Below the pieces are notes generated by a model. That model saw only the letters and a list, made by a program, of their open reading frames with translations, made no database searches and was not told where the DNA came from. The position numbers and the translations under genes were made by a program. This document shows, piece after piece, positions 24,602-34,038 of a DNA stretch of 53,949 nt (the stretch's first letter is position 1; every line of letters begins with the position of its first letter). This DNA is from Gammaproteobacteria bacterium (lineage in GTDB: Bacteria > Pseudomonadota > Gammaproteobacteria > Coxiellales > Coxiellaceae), in NCBI GenBank assembly GCA_030429175.1, contig JAUIDD010000015.1:1-53949 (forward strand), read 5' to 3'.

Positions 24602-25718
24602 TAATCTTGAAAGTCGGGTAAGCCATCATATTAAAAATTTTAGATGGTTTAAATTACATCTAGATCCATTATTAACATTATGCTTATCTATACTATGTAT
24701 CATTGGATTATTCGTACTTTTTAGTGCGACTAATGAAGATATGCATATGCTTGAACGCCAAGCGATGCGTATGGCGGGTGGTTTTTTATTATTATTTATA
24801 TTTGCACAAATTAGCCCGCGTACTTATAAAGCATGGGCACCATGGTTGTTTGGTTTAGGTGTTTTAATGCTATTGGCGGTGCTGGTGATTGGGCGCGTTG
24901 ACCAAGGAGCACGACGTTGGTTGGTGTTTGGCCCGATTCGATTTCAGCCATCAGAATTTATGAAAATTATTGTGCCAATGGCGTTAGCGTGGTGGTTTGG
25001 TCGACATGAATCACCGCCGCGCCTACGTGTGAGTGTAATAGCATGTGCACTGTTAGGTGTACCATTTTTATTAACCGCAAAGCAACCAGATTTAGGTACA
25101 GCGATATTAATTGGTATGGCAGCTGCGAGTGTCATTATTTATGCGGGAATTAAATGGCGCTGGGTGTTAGTCGTGCTTACAACGATAGCGGCAAGTATGC
25201 CTATTTTGTGGCATTTTATGCATGATTATCAAAAAAAACGTGTACTTATATTCTTAAACCCTGAGCGTGCACCATTAGGCAGCGGCTATCATATTATTCA
25301 ATCGAAAATTGCGATCGGTTCTGGAGGCTTATTTGGTAAAGGTTGGTTGCATGGTACTCAGTCTCATTTGTCGTTTTTACCCGCACATGCAACGGATTTT
25401 ATATTTGCTCTGTGCAGCGAAGAGTTTGGTCTTATTGGTTGTTTATTGATTTTATTAGTGTATATGGCGATCTTTGTGCGATGTCTCTACATTAGCATGC
25501 ATGCACAAGAAACTTTTACTCGCTTATTTGCTGGTAGTTTAAGCTTTATGTTTGTTCTATCTGCATTCATCAATATCGGCATGGTCATTGGTATATTACC
25601 TGTTGTTGGAGTACCACTCCCTTTAATTAGCTATGGCGGCAGTTCTATAGTTACTATCATGGCAAGTTTTGGTATCATCATGTCTATTCACACACATAAG
25701 AAATTATGGAACAGTTAA
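24576..25718 (+). CDS. mrdB: Rod-shape SEDS glycosyltransferase RodA
   Basis: Polymerises glycan strands from lipid II as partner of PBP2. I choose the ATG at 24576 (MRSRLPLHDN, 380 residues), a normal RodA length; earlier in-frame starts lie deeper in mrdA and lack a ribosome site. It has about ten membrane segments. SEDS landmarks: GARRWLVFGPIRFQPSEFMKI, LNPERAPLGSGYHIIQSKIAIGSGG in pieces, FLPAHATDFIFALCSEEFG and GVPLPLISYGGSS. The essential Asp in ATDFIFA is present. It is followed by mltB 15 bases later. Confidence 0.95.
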   Translation: MRSRLPLHDNLESRVSHHIKNFRWFKLHLDPLLTLCLSILCIIGLFVLFSATNEDMHMLERQAMRMAGGFLLLFIFAQISPRTYKAWAPWLFGLGVLMLLAVLVIGRVDQGARRWLVFGPIRFQPSEFMKIIVPMALAWWFGRHESPPRLRVSVIACALLGVPFLLTAKQPDLGTAILIGMAAASVIIYAGIKWRWVLVVLTTIAASMPILWHFMHDYQKKRVLIFLNPERAPLGSGYHIIQSKIAIGSGGLFGKGWLHGTQSHLSFLPAHATDFIFALCSEEFGLIGCLLILLVYMAIFVRCLYISMHAQETFTRLFAGSLSFMFVLSAFINIGMVIGILPVVGVPLPLISYGGSSIVTIMASFGIIMSIHTHKKLWNS

Positions 25719-25733
25719 ACCAAAGAGGACGAT

Positions 25734-26714
25734 ATGTTAAAACGGATTTTGATACTTTTTCTAGTGCTGGGAGTGCCTGCCGCTTCTGCAAATAAGATTA
25801 AGCAGCAACAGTTTATTGCCAACGTTGCGCGTCAATACCATATACCAGCTAAGCAACTTTATTTTGTATTAAGTCATGCGAAATATTTGCCTAGCGTGAT
25901 TAAAAAGATCACGACACCTTATGAGAAGCAACCCTTTAATATTTATACTAAACATTTTTTAACACCAGTTAGAATTAACCAGGGCAGTGCATTTTGGAAA
26001 AAGCACCAGGTTACGTTAGCATTGGCTGAAAAAAAATATGGTGTCGACCCCAGTGTGATTATCGCAATTTTGGGGGTGGAAACACTATATGGTAAGCGGG
26101 AGGGTGATTACTCTGTATTAGACTCACTTTATACCTTGTCATTTTTTTATCCACCACGCCAACGTTTCTTTTCGCATGAATTAGCTGAATATTTGGCAAT
26201 GTGTGCAAAGCAAGGTATTTCTCCATTCAAAGTAAAAGGATCATATGCGGGTGCATTTGGTATGCCGCAATTCATGCCCAGTAGTTACCGTGCTTATGGT
26301 GTTGATTATAGTAAAGATCATCATATCGATTTAATGCATAACACCGATGATATCATTATGAGTGTCGCTAACTTTTTGGCAAAGGCTGGGTGGCAACGTA
26401 GAGAACCTATTGCAAGTCAAATTAAGTCGTACAGGCCAATTCCAACTCAGTACATTAGCGCAAGAGCAACACCAAATACCACTATTAACCAGCTTGCAAA
26501 ACTCGGTATTTATAGCAAAATATCGACAAGCCATAATCAGCCTGCTAGTATCATTGCCTTAAATGACAAAAAACGTATTGAATATTGGCTCGCATTTCCT
26601 AATCTAAAAAGTATTATGCATTATAATCCAAGCTTAAATTACGCAATGACAGTCTATCAGCTATCAAGGGCGATTAGAGACGCACATGTTAAACAAGATA
26701 AACGAACTGCTTGA
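25734..26714 (+). CDS. mltB: Lytic murein transglycosylase B
   Basis: Cleaves peptidoglycan between MurNAc and GlcNAc, forming 1,6-anhydroMurNAc. The 326-residue protein has a signal peptide ending PAASA, with no lipobox Cys, so it is predicted to be soluble in the periplasm rather than a lipoprotein as in E. coli. The catalytic acid is Glu116 in IIAILGVETLYG. Other landmarks are SYAGAFGMPQFMPSSYRAYGVD and DIIMSVANFLAKAGW. The order mrdA-rodA-mltB is normal for gammaproteobacteria. The gene overlaps the following TPR gene by 29 bases. A second MltB-like gene is at 40991. Confidence 0.93.
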   Translation: MLKRILILFLVLGVPAASANKIKQQQFIANVARQYHIPAKQLYFVLSHAKYLPSVIKKITTPYEKQPFNIYTKHFLTPVRINQGSAFWKKHQVTLALAEKKYGVDPSVIIAILGVETLYGKREGDYSVLDSLYTLSFFYPPRQRFFSHELAEYLAMCAKQGISPFKVKGSYAGAFGMPQFMPSSYRAYGVDYSKDHHIDLMHNTDDIIMSVANFLAKAGWQRREPIASQIKSYRPIPTQYISARATPNTTINQLAKLGIYSKISTSHNQPASIIALNDKKRIEYWLAFPNLKSIMHYNPSLNYAMTVYQLSRAIRDAHVKQDKRTA

Positions 26715-28389
26715 GCAGGCAGCAAAGCTTTACCAGCAAGGAAGTTTAAAAGCAGCATTAGAGACTTATCAGCAAGCATTAACTGACAAGCCTAATACCG
26801 TTGAAATTTTACATCCGATAGCTGTAATCCAAGCGCAACTAAATCAGCTTGATTCTGCTTTTAATACTATTGAGCAAGCACTCAAAGCCGATTCGAATAA
26901 TGAGCAACTTTACAATAGCAAAGGTAATATCCTTGCGTTGCTAAACAAGCTACCAGATGCTGCTAACTGTTATCATGACGCGATTAAACTTAATTCAAAT
27001 TATGCTGTTGCCTATAGCTCGCTGGGTAAGTGTCTTTATCAACAACAGAAATTAGCCACAGCTAAAAAAGCACTTGAAAAAGCGCTGCAATTACAGCCGA
27101 GCCTGGTTGAAGCTAAATATAATTTAGCATTAGTGTTTATTGCTGAAGAAGATATTCAGTCGGCAACTATGCATCTTGAAGCGATTGTTGCATCACGACC
27201 TAATTTTACCCAAGCAGTAGGGCAATTAGGTGAATGTTATTTGATATTAGGACAATATGATCATGCACTCAATCAACTCGATAAGCGTGTTAAGCTTGAG
27301 CCTAAGCATGTTGAGGCAAACCATAGTCTTGCACAGGCACTTACATTAACGGGTGACTTTGAAGCGGCAGCACAGTATTATGAAAAAACGTTGATGCTCG
27401 ATGCACACCATCCAGAAGTAAATCAAAATTTTGCGAATGTATTGCTTAAAGTTGGGGATTCAGCAAAAGCGCTTAATTATTACTTCCATCAAATCAGTAT
27501 TAAACCGACAGCAGAGAGTTACTACAACATTGGTGTTATTTTGATGCAGCAAGAGCGTGGTAAAGACTCGGAGCACTATTTTCTTGAGTCTCAAAAAATT
27601 GACCCTAGTTTTTTGCCAACGTATCTAAACCTTGGTGCGATCGCACTAAAACAGCAGCGTCATCAAGATGCTATCGACTACTACAAACAAGGACTGTCTA
27701 TTGATCCTGGTAATTCCGAGCTTGAATACATTATTGATGCACTATCAAATACGAAAACACCTGATAGAGCGCCTGATGCTTATTTACAAAGCTTGTTTGA
27801 TCAATATGCGCAATATTATGATCAGCACCTAACTCAGTGTCTTGAGTATCGTGTCCCACAGCAAATGCTAAAACTGGTTGAATCAATATTAAATCCAGTA
27901 GCGCATAGTTTAACTATAGTCGATTTGGGCTGCGGTACGGGCCTTATTGGCAGCCTATTTAAGCCTTTTGCTAAACATCTAGTCGGTGTTGATATTTCCG
28001 AAAAGATGATCACACTTGCGCAATATAAAAATCTCTATGATCAACTGATTCATGCGGATATTGAAACTACAATACAAGAATTTAAAAATGTTGATTTGAT
28101 TATTGCCGCGGATGTGTTTAGTTATATTGGAGATTTAACTCATATACTATCGAAATGCCATACGGCTTTAAAGCGTGGTGGTTATTTGCTATTTAGCGTT
28201 GAAAAAACCGTAATAGAACCTTTTATTCTACAAAAGAATATGCGCTATGCGCACACGAAAACACATATTGAATCACTTGCTAAATTACTCGAATACGAAA
28301 TCATCGAATGTGAAAACGTGGTGCTACGCACCCAACAAAAAAAACCAGTTGAGGGCTATCTATACTGTTTACGACAAACCCGGTATTGA
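26686..28389 (+). CDS. TPR-repeat protein with C-terminal SAM methyltransferase
   Basis: A 567-residue cytoplasmic protein. Residues 1 to about 345 hold about ten tetratricopeptide repeats (e.g. AVAYSSLGKCLYQQQKLATA, PTYLNLGAIALKQQRHQDAI). A linker PDAYLQSLFDQYAQYYDQHL leads to a class I methyltransferase with IVDLGCGTGLIG (motif I), LVGVDISEKMITLA and IIAADVFSYIGD. This TPR-plus-methyltransferase layout is widespread, with members suggested to modify proteins or lipids. The start lies inside mltB (29-base overlap), so it belongs to the cell-wall transcript. Its target is unknown. A PAAR protein gene follows 31 bases after its stop. Confidence 0.85.
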   Translation: MLNKINELLEQAAKLYQQGSLKAALETYQQALTDKPNTVEILHPIAVIQAQLNQLDSAFNTIEQALKADSNNEQLYNSKGNILALLNKLPDAANCYHDAIKLNSNYAVAYSSLGKCLYQQQKLATAKKALEKALQLQPSLVEAKYNLALVFIAEEDIQSATMHLEAIVASRPNFTQAVGQLGECYLILGQYDHALNQLDKRVKLEPKHVEANHSLAQALTLTGDFEAAAQYYEKTLMLDAHHPEVNQNFANVLLKVGDSAKALNYYFHQISIKPTAESYYNIGVILMQQERGKDSEHYFLESQKIDPSFLPTYLNLGAIALKQQRHQDAIDYYKQGLSIDPGNSELEYIIDALSNTKTPDRAPDAYLQSLFDQYAQYYDQHLTQCLEYRVPQQMLKLVESILNPVAHSLTIVDLGCGTGLIGSLFKPFAKHLVGVDISEKMITLAQYKNLYDQLIHADIETTIQEFKNVDLIIAADVFSYIGDLTHILSKCHTALKRGGYLLFSVEKTVIEPFILQKNMRYAHTKTHIESLAKLLEYEIIECENVVLRTQQKKPVEGYLYCLRQTRY

Positions 28390-28420
28390 TTTAAAAAACC
28401 AATTTATTCATACTCAATAC

Positions 28421-29272
28421 ATGATTGATTATTTTCAATACCATATTCCGCTGTTATCAGACAAAAAAGCTAAGCCTTACGAAAATCACTATGGTATTAG
28501 TTATAAAGGCAGCAATATTGATTTCACTGAGCAAGCTCTGGCGCTCAAAACTCAAAATAACTTACATATACAGTCTCAAATATTTACAGCAGAAGCCGAG
28601 GACATCAGGATTGAAAGCATCGCTGGCGATATAAAAGTAAACACAACAGATGTGTTGAATCTTATTTCTGAAGTATTATCTTGTGGTCCACAGTTAAAAA
28701 TAGATAATACTGGCATCACAATAACTGCGAAACAGATTGTATTCTTGGCAAATAATGTAAAAACCTCATCTAATATCTCATGCGAAGGTGATTATCATAT
28801 CTGTCCCCAGCAGGATGGCCCAGGTAATCCTCATCTGGGAGGTGTTATACAAACAGCCTCTCCAAATGTGTTCATTAACAATAAAGGAGTTGCACGTGAT
28901 GGTGATTTTGCGCCATGTAAAACAACGCCTAATCAAATTGTTTCTCATATGCATGCGATAACAGTTAATGGCAAATCGGTTGCGCACCAATTTGCGAATA
29001 CACAACACCAAGGCAAAATAAGCAGTGGTAGTGCTAGTGTCACCTTAACACCAACATATGCCAATGCAAAAGATGCTAATTCATCCACACTACCTAAGAT
29101 TAATGAATTACATATATCACTTATATTTTCTACATCAAATAAGCAAAAGACGGTGATGTATATGCAATGTAATGATCTGACTGCTAATCTTACTATAAGT
29201 CATGAGATCGGTGTTATTAGTGGGCTATCTCAACAGGATCTTACAAACATCATTCAACTTAATATTATATGA
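28421..29272 (+). CDS. PAAR-domain protein with VgrG-like N-terminal region
   Basis: A 283-residue protein. Residues of about 20-120 (GSNIDFTEQALALKTQNNLH, IESIAGDIKVNTTD, IDNTGITITAKQIVFLANN) repeat short beta strands like the C-terminal beta-prism of VgrG spikes. Next comes a PAAR-like domain: PGNPHLGG, IQTASPNVFINNKGVARDGD, HMHAITVNGKSVAHQFANTQ and ISSGSASV, with Cys and His residues placed to bind a metal. PAAR proteins cap the tip of type VI or other contractile injection spikes. A last segment of about 60 residues is unfamiliar and may be a cargo or adaptor. No other T6SS gene is in the window. The first ATG after the TPR gene is used; no good ribosome site is seen. Confidence 0.72.
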   Translation: MIDYFQYHIPLLSDKKAKPYENHYGISYKGSNIDFTEQALALKTQNNLHIQSQIFTAEAEDIRIESIAGDIKVNTTDVLNLISEVLSCGPQLKIDNTGITITAKQIVFLANNVKTSSNISCEGDYHICPQQDGPGNPHLGGVIQTASPNVFINNKGVARDGDFAPCKTTPNQIVSHMHAITVNGKSVAHQFANTQHQGKISSGSASVTLTPTYANAKDANSSTLPKINELHISLIFSTSNKQKTVMYMQCNDLTANLTISHEIGVISGLSQQDLTNIIQLNII

Positions 29273-29346
29273 TGGGACCTTTGCGCGCAGTTTTAATTAT
29301 GTTGTATTTGGAGTTGAGCTGCAGCATCTTGGACAGCTATGGTATA

Positions 29347-29700
29347 TCACTTCGCACTAGCAGGTTGAATTTTTTGTGCTAAAAAAAGTTCAATGATTTT
29401 ATAGTGATCTATCGAAGAAATCATTCTTGATTCCATATCAGAGGCAAATAAAAAATTAAACTCTGTCCCAAGTGGGATTCTGAATGGGTCAAGTATGCTT
29501 GCAACACTTAAACGAGGTTGTTGTGTATTATTATTTTCACATATTTTAAAGATGACCTTAATGTTGTGTGTGGAATGAAAGGTACATGCTGCTATCATTT
29601 CGATGAGTTTTGACACTTTTGAACTAGAATTGAAAGTAAAGCAATGCTTTCCCTCAACTAACTGATGTAATGTAATATTTAAATCAACATTAGCTCGCAT
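29347..29700 (-). CDS. Small protein with weak HPr-like pattern
   Basis: A 117-residue protein, convergent with the PAAR gene. No signal peptide or membrane segment is present. From residue 28 the spacing of SKVSKLIEMIAACTFHSTHNIKVIF and then LSVASILDPFRIPLGTEF and a closing helix resembles the HPr fold of the PTS (helix, strand, 'S-x-x-x-I/L' turn, 'GT' strand, helix). The phosphorylatable His of HPr is not present at the expected place, so a phosphocarrier role is unlikely. It could be a structural HPr-like domain or an unrelated protein. Confidence in the function is low; the coding call itself is moderate. Confidence 0.4.
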   Translation of the reverse strand: MRANVDLNITLHQLVEGKHCFTFNSSSKVSKLIEMIAACTFHSTHNIKVIFKICENNNTQQPRLSVASILDPFRIPLGTEFNFLFASDMESRMISSIDHYKIIELFLAQKIQPASAK

Positions 29701-29717
29701 ACTGAAATTTTCCTATT

Positions 29718-29736
29718 TAACCTCAATTCTGGATAA
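29718..29736 (-). repeat. 19-bp repeat, inverted copy
   Basis: TAACCTCAATTCTGGATAA, an exact reverse complement of the 19 bases at 29879-29897 and 34344-34362. Confidence 0.85.
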
Positions 29737-29860
29737 GAGGTTTTGTAACTATATGAGATATTCAAGAAAAGACCGGGTCCGGTTAAATTAAATTCTTTCG
29801 CAGCTTTAGTCGCTTATGCTTGGAGGCCGAAGAAATCATCATTGAAAACTACCAAAAGTC

Positions 29861-29908
29861 AGAACATGATTTGTCCAATTATCCAGAATTGAGGTTAGCT
29901 GAATAAAG
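29861..29908 (+). repeat. 48-bp repeat, left copy flanking the giant gene
   Basis: Starts AGAACATGATTTGTCCA and ends AATAAAG. It matches 34326-34373 with only a few differences. Both copies are the last codons of the same lost reading frame. Confidence 0.85.
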
Positions 29909-30039
29909 GTTTATGCTGATCTTGTGGTGAAAAGGAGCTTATCGTGAATCATTTTTTGTTGTCATAGATGTTTACTAGCTTGTAAATCTTGGTATTGTCT
30001 AGTAAGTTATCAGTATGCAAAATAATGAGAGGTTTGACC

Positions 30040-33000
30040 ATGTTTTCACTTGATTCAGATGATGACCTTGAAGTATACCAGTATTTGTATGCGGACTATT
30101 TAAACTATGACTACAATGCAGATATTTCATTGCCAGAGGACACAATTATTCCAACAATCCTTGCTGAAATTAAAGCTTGGAGTGAAAGCAAACCAGATGG
30201 AAAAGACCGAGCTGATTTCCAAGATTACTTTTATTTATTAGCAAAACTTAAGAAGTTTATAAAAAGTTTTCAGAGACTTTCAGCAGATCAGAATAAATTG
30301 CTAGTTGATTTTTATCTGAATGAAATGACAAGGATTGAAAAAGAGATAAATCAATATGATCTTGATCATGATCCAATGATGTTTGGGTTCTTTGTTAATC
30401 GTGACAAAATGGGTTCTCAAGTTGGAAATTTTTTACTTTCCACACTTCATGTACTTGATGAAAAAACACAGGAAAACTTGTTTCGAACTTTATTAGAAGG
30501 CTTGCGCAAATCCGAAAGACCATTGCCAAAGTGGGTTTATTCACATGGTGTGTTACGATTGGTAGAAACATTTGATGCAGAAAGGGTGGCAGTTTGCTGT
30601 GAGTTTTTTGTGAAAAGCATTGAAGATGGAACTGCCGATTCTAGTTCGTATGAAAGCTTGGTTCATATACTTTTATCTTTTTGCTCGGCTGATTACCGTT
30701 TGGGTTTTTTTAAATATATAGTGAGCCGTTTAGGTATAGATGGATTTGTCAGATATAAACAAAAAAATTGGGCGTATTTATTTTTACAGATATATAATAA
30801 ATTAGATTGTATAGAAGAGCTGAAAGTAGTTTTTAATGAAGTTATAAGGCCGATGTTAACATCTGAAAACTTATTTATTCGTCAATCATTGGCCGAAATG
30901 CTGCCAGAAATGTCTGTATTTCCAGATGAATGTTTGGATTTATTGGTTACGCTAAGCCAGGATAGGGAATATGAGGTTAGGCGGTTTGTAGATATAACAC
31001 AGGGTGGTGAAAGAGATAAAGAATTTAGATCTACGAGCCAGGTATCTAATAAGGATAGTGTGCGGCTAAATTTTTCAAGGGATGACGAGCGATTAAAACA
31101 AGAATTATTGGCATTTGAAAGATCTCTACTGCCACAAAATTTAGTTGAAAGATGTATATCTGCTTTAAATCATAGTAACCCACACATTGCTAAATTTGCT
31201 TGGAACCGATTGCATAGGCAGTATTTAGTTCTGCCTAGTAGCAACAAGCAAAAGCTATCATGGTTAAATATAGCATTTTCAGCATTTAGAAAAGCTAATT
31301 TTTATTGTGAAGAATTAAGCTTTGTTGATTACCTTCGTCAGAACTTTGGGTCAGTTAAACAGCTGGCTTTGCCTTTAATTAATCAGATTTTATCTTTATT
31401 GCAGAATGAAAATCAGTTGATTGATAGCCGCTATTGGCTGAACTTTCTCCATAACATCTTGCTCAGTCATTGTGATGAGGCTTTGTTTAAGAAAGTCATT
31501 GGGGTTTTTGAGCATATTATCATGACTGGTTCATATGGGATTGTTACGAGAAGAGATGTTATAAGTCATTTAACAAGCATGAGTGATTTATCCTACGATT
31601 ATCTGTTATTTATCACGCCTGTTTTTGCTCGTGTTATTAATGAGGCCTCGGATAAGTTTAGATGCTGGGCGCTGACTGTTCTCAGTGAGCATATCGGTTA
31701 TATAGATTCCATTGAAACGTTAAAGCCAAAATTTTTTGTTATGGTAACACGAATTAATTTTAATCACATAACAGGTGATACGGAAGCTCATTTATATAAC
31801 ATGCTGGAGCAGTTGTTGGCTTTTCTCGTTGGTATCATTGCCAAATATGGAGATTGCCCAATCAGCCATTGGGCTGTTGATGCACTATGTGCATTGATAA
31901 AAAATGGTGATAGTGCATTTGCTGCATGGCATGTCGATGCATTGCTTAATGATTACGGTATTGAGCGACTTGTTATTTTAGCTGACTTAAAAATTTTGAT
32001 TGAAAAAAATAAGTGTAAAAAAGAAAAGTGCCACATAGCAAATGCTTTTGATAAGATGGATAATTTAATTGGTCAAGATAGATTTGATGAGGCTTGTCAG
32101 ATTATTACAAGCTTTGAAAATAATGATGTCTTTCTCTCGCGTTTAGAATACTTTAAAGCGGAAATATACTATAGGCAAGGTCGGTATAGTGAGGCAATAG
32201 AGCAATATGAGGCGTTTTTGTGTGATCAGCCCTATTATCTAAAGGCAAAAGTGCGCATATTTGAATGTTACCAACAAATGAGTGCGTTTGAAGAAGCTGA
32301 GCGCATGGGTACTAAGATCCACTCAGTGAGTCCACAATTATCATTACCGCATGTTGTTATTACTCAAGAGCAATCACCAGATGGAGCATTTAAGCCTCTT
32401 GTAAGGACTGTAGCGCTTGCGTCCCTGGCCATAGAAGATTTTATTCAGTCTTCACTCCGTTTAATAGCAGATGATGCTTTAGATCATGAAACGGCAAAGC
32501 AAACGATAGTAAAAAATTTTGATGTACTAAAAGGTTCTTTTTTCGAATATTTCGGCCAAGAGCATGTTGAGGATTTTTTTGCATCACGCCCTAATATCAA
32601 TTGGAATGATTTGATGAATTATCGACACCAATTGTCAAGTTTTATGCGTGATTTGTTAATGGGAATGATTCATAAGGTGTTGCCGTCACGTGCTGTTAGG
32701 ACATATGATATTCATGCCCTTTCGGTTAATCGAATGTGTAATCTTAAAGAGCATATTCATGCTAGTAGTATTGGTGAATTCACGCCTAGTGAGCCTGTTT
32801 CTTTTTTACAGTCACGTTTTACGGTGACGAATGCTCATGATTTTATAAAGCTGCATGCATTTACTGATGGGTTGCATGACGCTTATGCACTTGGTTTGTC
32901 TGGTGATATATCATCAGCCTATAACTTTTTGGTTAGCATGCTAAGGCTTGTGAATTGGAATTTTGCTTATAACGACATGGATGTTGAACCTTCAGGGACA

Positions 33001-33972
33001 ACCCAGCATACTCACGAGTTTATGCATAAAATCATGAGTAGTGATCGACTGATTGTTATGTTTGTGCCGGTTATCGTTAAAAAAACAGATAACGATAATC
33101 CTACGCTTGATGAGATTAGGTATTTGATAGCAGAAGCTCAAAAAAAGTCGTTGAAGAATAAGGTTATTTTGGTGTTTGGTGCTTATGAATTTTTTCCATT
33201 ATATTTTCAGTGTGTTGATCCAGTTACAAATGCAATATCATCTCCGGCTTCATTTAAAGGAATGTTAGACTATCTTGTTAGGTTCTATAGTATTCCTTTG
33301 GAAAACAAAGATAGGCATTATCGGTCTTTGATGCAGCATATGCTTGAAACACGCATAAGAATTAATGCAAATGAAATAGGTAATGATGAGCTACGCTTAG
33401 CGTTAATAGGTGATGTGAAAAATCTATTACGCAGAAAGATTAGCTATGTCGAATTGTTGCAAAAATGGCTGGCAAGATTTCCCTCAGTAATTGATATTAT
33501 GCCAGGTACCAAAAACATTAAGTACATAGGTCGTGATTGGGCAGATTTTACAGCGGTTCTTGATTGTTTAAATGCTGTTTTATTCACAGGTATTCCTTGG
33601 TTTGGTTCAGATTTTCAGCTTAATGATGTAAGCTTCGTTAAGACTTTAAAAACAAGTATTGAATATATTATTTTTCTTCATCAAAACGATTTTCAGGAAC
33701 AAGTTATATCTCCCCATGACCTTAATATGCGTGTTGAAGAAATTTCAAAATTTTTATTATATCTCGATGATCTAATAAAAACCATCGAATACGGCTTGCA
33801 ATGGCGAGGAATTAGTGATTTTCAATCACCTGCCAATTACGGCTTAGGGTTACCGTATAGGCGTTCATTCCAATCGCTAGACTCCTTTTTTACGCCGGAT
33901 ATTTCTCAATCCGCAAATGCTGCCAGGCAGTCTGGAGCTAGGAGTTTGCCTCAAACAGGTATGCGATCATAA
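30040..33972 (+). CDS. Giant orphan protein (1310 aa) with HEAT/TPR-like helices
   Basis: The start MFSLDSDDDLEVYQ at 30040 follows AGAGG by about 9 bases; upstream in-frame codons are not supported. I do not recognise the protein as a whole. The N-terminal half looks like an all-helical HEAT-type solenoid (e.g. FIRQSLAEMLPEMSVFPDE near 280, with paired helices repeated to about 680). Near 703-757, YFKAEIYYRQGRYSEAIEQYEAF and its successor read as two TPRs. The C-terminal half (800-1280) is a mixed region with strands IVMFVPVIV and KVILVFGAYEFF. The tail is Gln/Ser/Ala-rich. There is no signal peptide or membrane segment. Size and position between repeated gene remnants suggest acquired DNA; a host-directed effector or scaffold is possible. 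Confidence 0.6.
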   Translation: MFSLDSDDDLEVYQYLYADYLNYDYNADISLPEDTIIPTILAEIKAWSESKPDGKDRADFQDYFYLLAKLKKFIKSFQRLSADQNKLLVDFYLNEMTRIEKEINQYDLDHDPMMFGFFVNRDKMGSQVGNFLLSTLHVLDEKTQENLFRTLLEGLRKSERPLPKWVYSHGVLRLVETFDAERVAVCCEFFVKSIEDGTADSSSYESLVHILLSFCSADYRLGFFKYIVSRLGIDGFVRYKQKNWAYLFLQIYNKLDCIEELKVVFNEVIRPMLTSENLFIRQSLAEMLPEMSVFPDECLDLLVTLSQDREYEVRRFVDITQGGERDKEFRSTSQVSNKDSVRLNFSRDDERLKQELLAFERSLLPQNLVERCISALNHSNPHIAKFAWNRLHRQYLVLPSSNKQKLSWLNIAFSAFRKANFYCEELSFVDYLRQNFGSVKQLALPLINQILSLLQNENQLIDSRYWLNFLHNILLSHCDEALFKKVIGVFEHIIMTGSYGIVTRRDVISHLTSMSDLSYDYLLFITPVFARVINEASDKFRCWALTVLSEHIGYIDSIETLKPKFFVMVTRINFNHITGDTEAHLYNMLEQLLAFLVGIIAKYGDCPISHWAVDALCALIKNGDSAFAAWHVDALLNDYGIERLVILADLKILIEKNKCKKEKCHIANAFDKMDNLIGQDRFDEACQIITSFENNDVFLSRLEYFKAEIYYRQGRYSEAIEQYEAFLCDQPYYLKAKVRIFECYQQMSAFEEAERMGTKIHSVSPQLSLPHVVITQEQSPDGAFKPLVRTVALASLAIEDFIQSSLRLIADDALDHETAKQTIVKNFDVLKGSFFEYFGQEHVEDFFASRPNINWNDLMNYRHQLSSFMRDLLMGMIHKVLPSRAVRTYDIHALSVNRMCNLKEHIHASSIGEFTPSEPVSFLQSRFTVTNAHDFIKLHAFTDGLHDAYALGLSGDISSAYNFLVSMLRLVNWNFAYNDMDVEPSGTTQHTHEFMHKIMSSDRLIVMFVPVIVKKTDNDNPTLDEIRYLIAEAQKKSLKNKVILVFGAYEFFPLYFQCVDPVTNAISSPASFKGMLDYLVRFYSIPLENKDRHYRSLMQHMLETRIRINANEIGNDELRLALIGDVKNLLRRKISYVELLQKWLARFPSVIDIMPGTKNIKYIGRDWADFTAVLDCLNAVLFTGIPWFGSDFQLNDVSFVKTLKTSIEYIIFLHQNDFQEQVISPHDLNMRVEEISKFLLYLDDLIKTIEYGLQWRGISDFQSPANYGLGLPYRRSFQSLDSFFTPDISQSANAARQSGARSLPQTGMRS

Positions 33973-33984
33973 ATCTTAGTTTAT

Positions 33985-34026
33985 GTCGAGTAAGCCAGGC
34001 TTAGTAATGAGCCTGGCTTACTCGAC
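33985..34026. terminator. Perfect 17-bp-arm hairpin after the giant gene
   Basis: GTCGAGTAAGCCAGGCT and its exact reverse complement enclose the loop TAGTAATG, beginning 13 bases after the stop of the giant gene. No T run follows, so it may be an RNA-stability stem, a factor-assisted terminator, or an inverted repeat of a mobile element. Confidence 0.5.
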
Positions 34027-34038
34027 CTGATTAAAGAA

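Larger units (their letters stand above)
29701..30039. other. Gene-free stretch with remnant and inverted 19-bp repeats
   Basis: There is no complete gene in these 339 bases. At 29830-29907 there is a 3' coding remnant whose last residues (SEHDLSNYPELRLAE, then stop) match the end of the decayed gene at 34039-34371 (LEHDLSSYPELRLFK). TTATCCAGAATTGAGGTTA is at 29879-29897 and again at 34344-34362, and its exact reverse complement is at 29718-29736. The start of the giant gene follows. Confidence 0.7.

Noticed and set aside
28247..28420. N-terminal extension of the PAAR protein inside the TPR-methyltransferase gene
   Set aside because: The added residues are a shadow of the overlapping reading frame and do not look like a VgrG or PAAR start.
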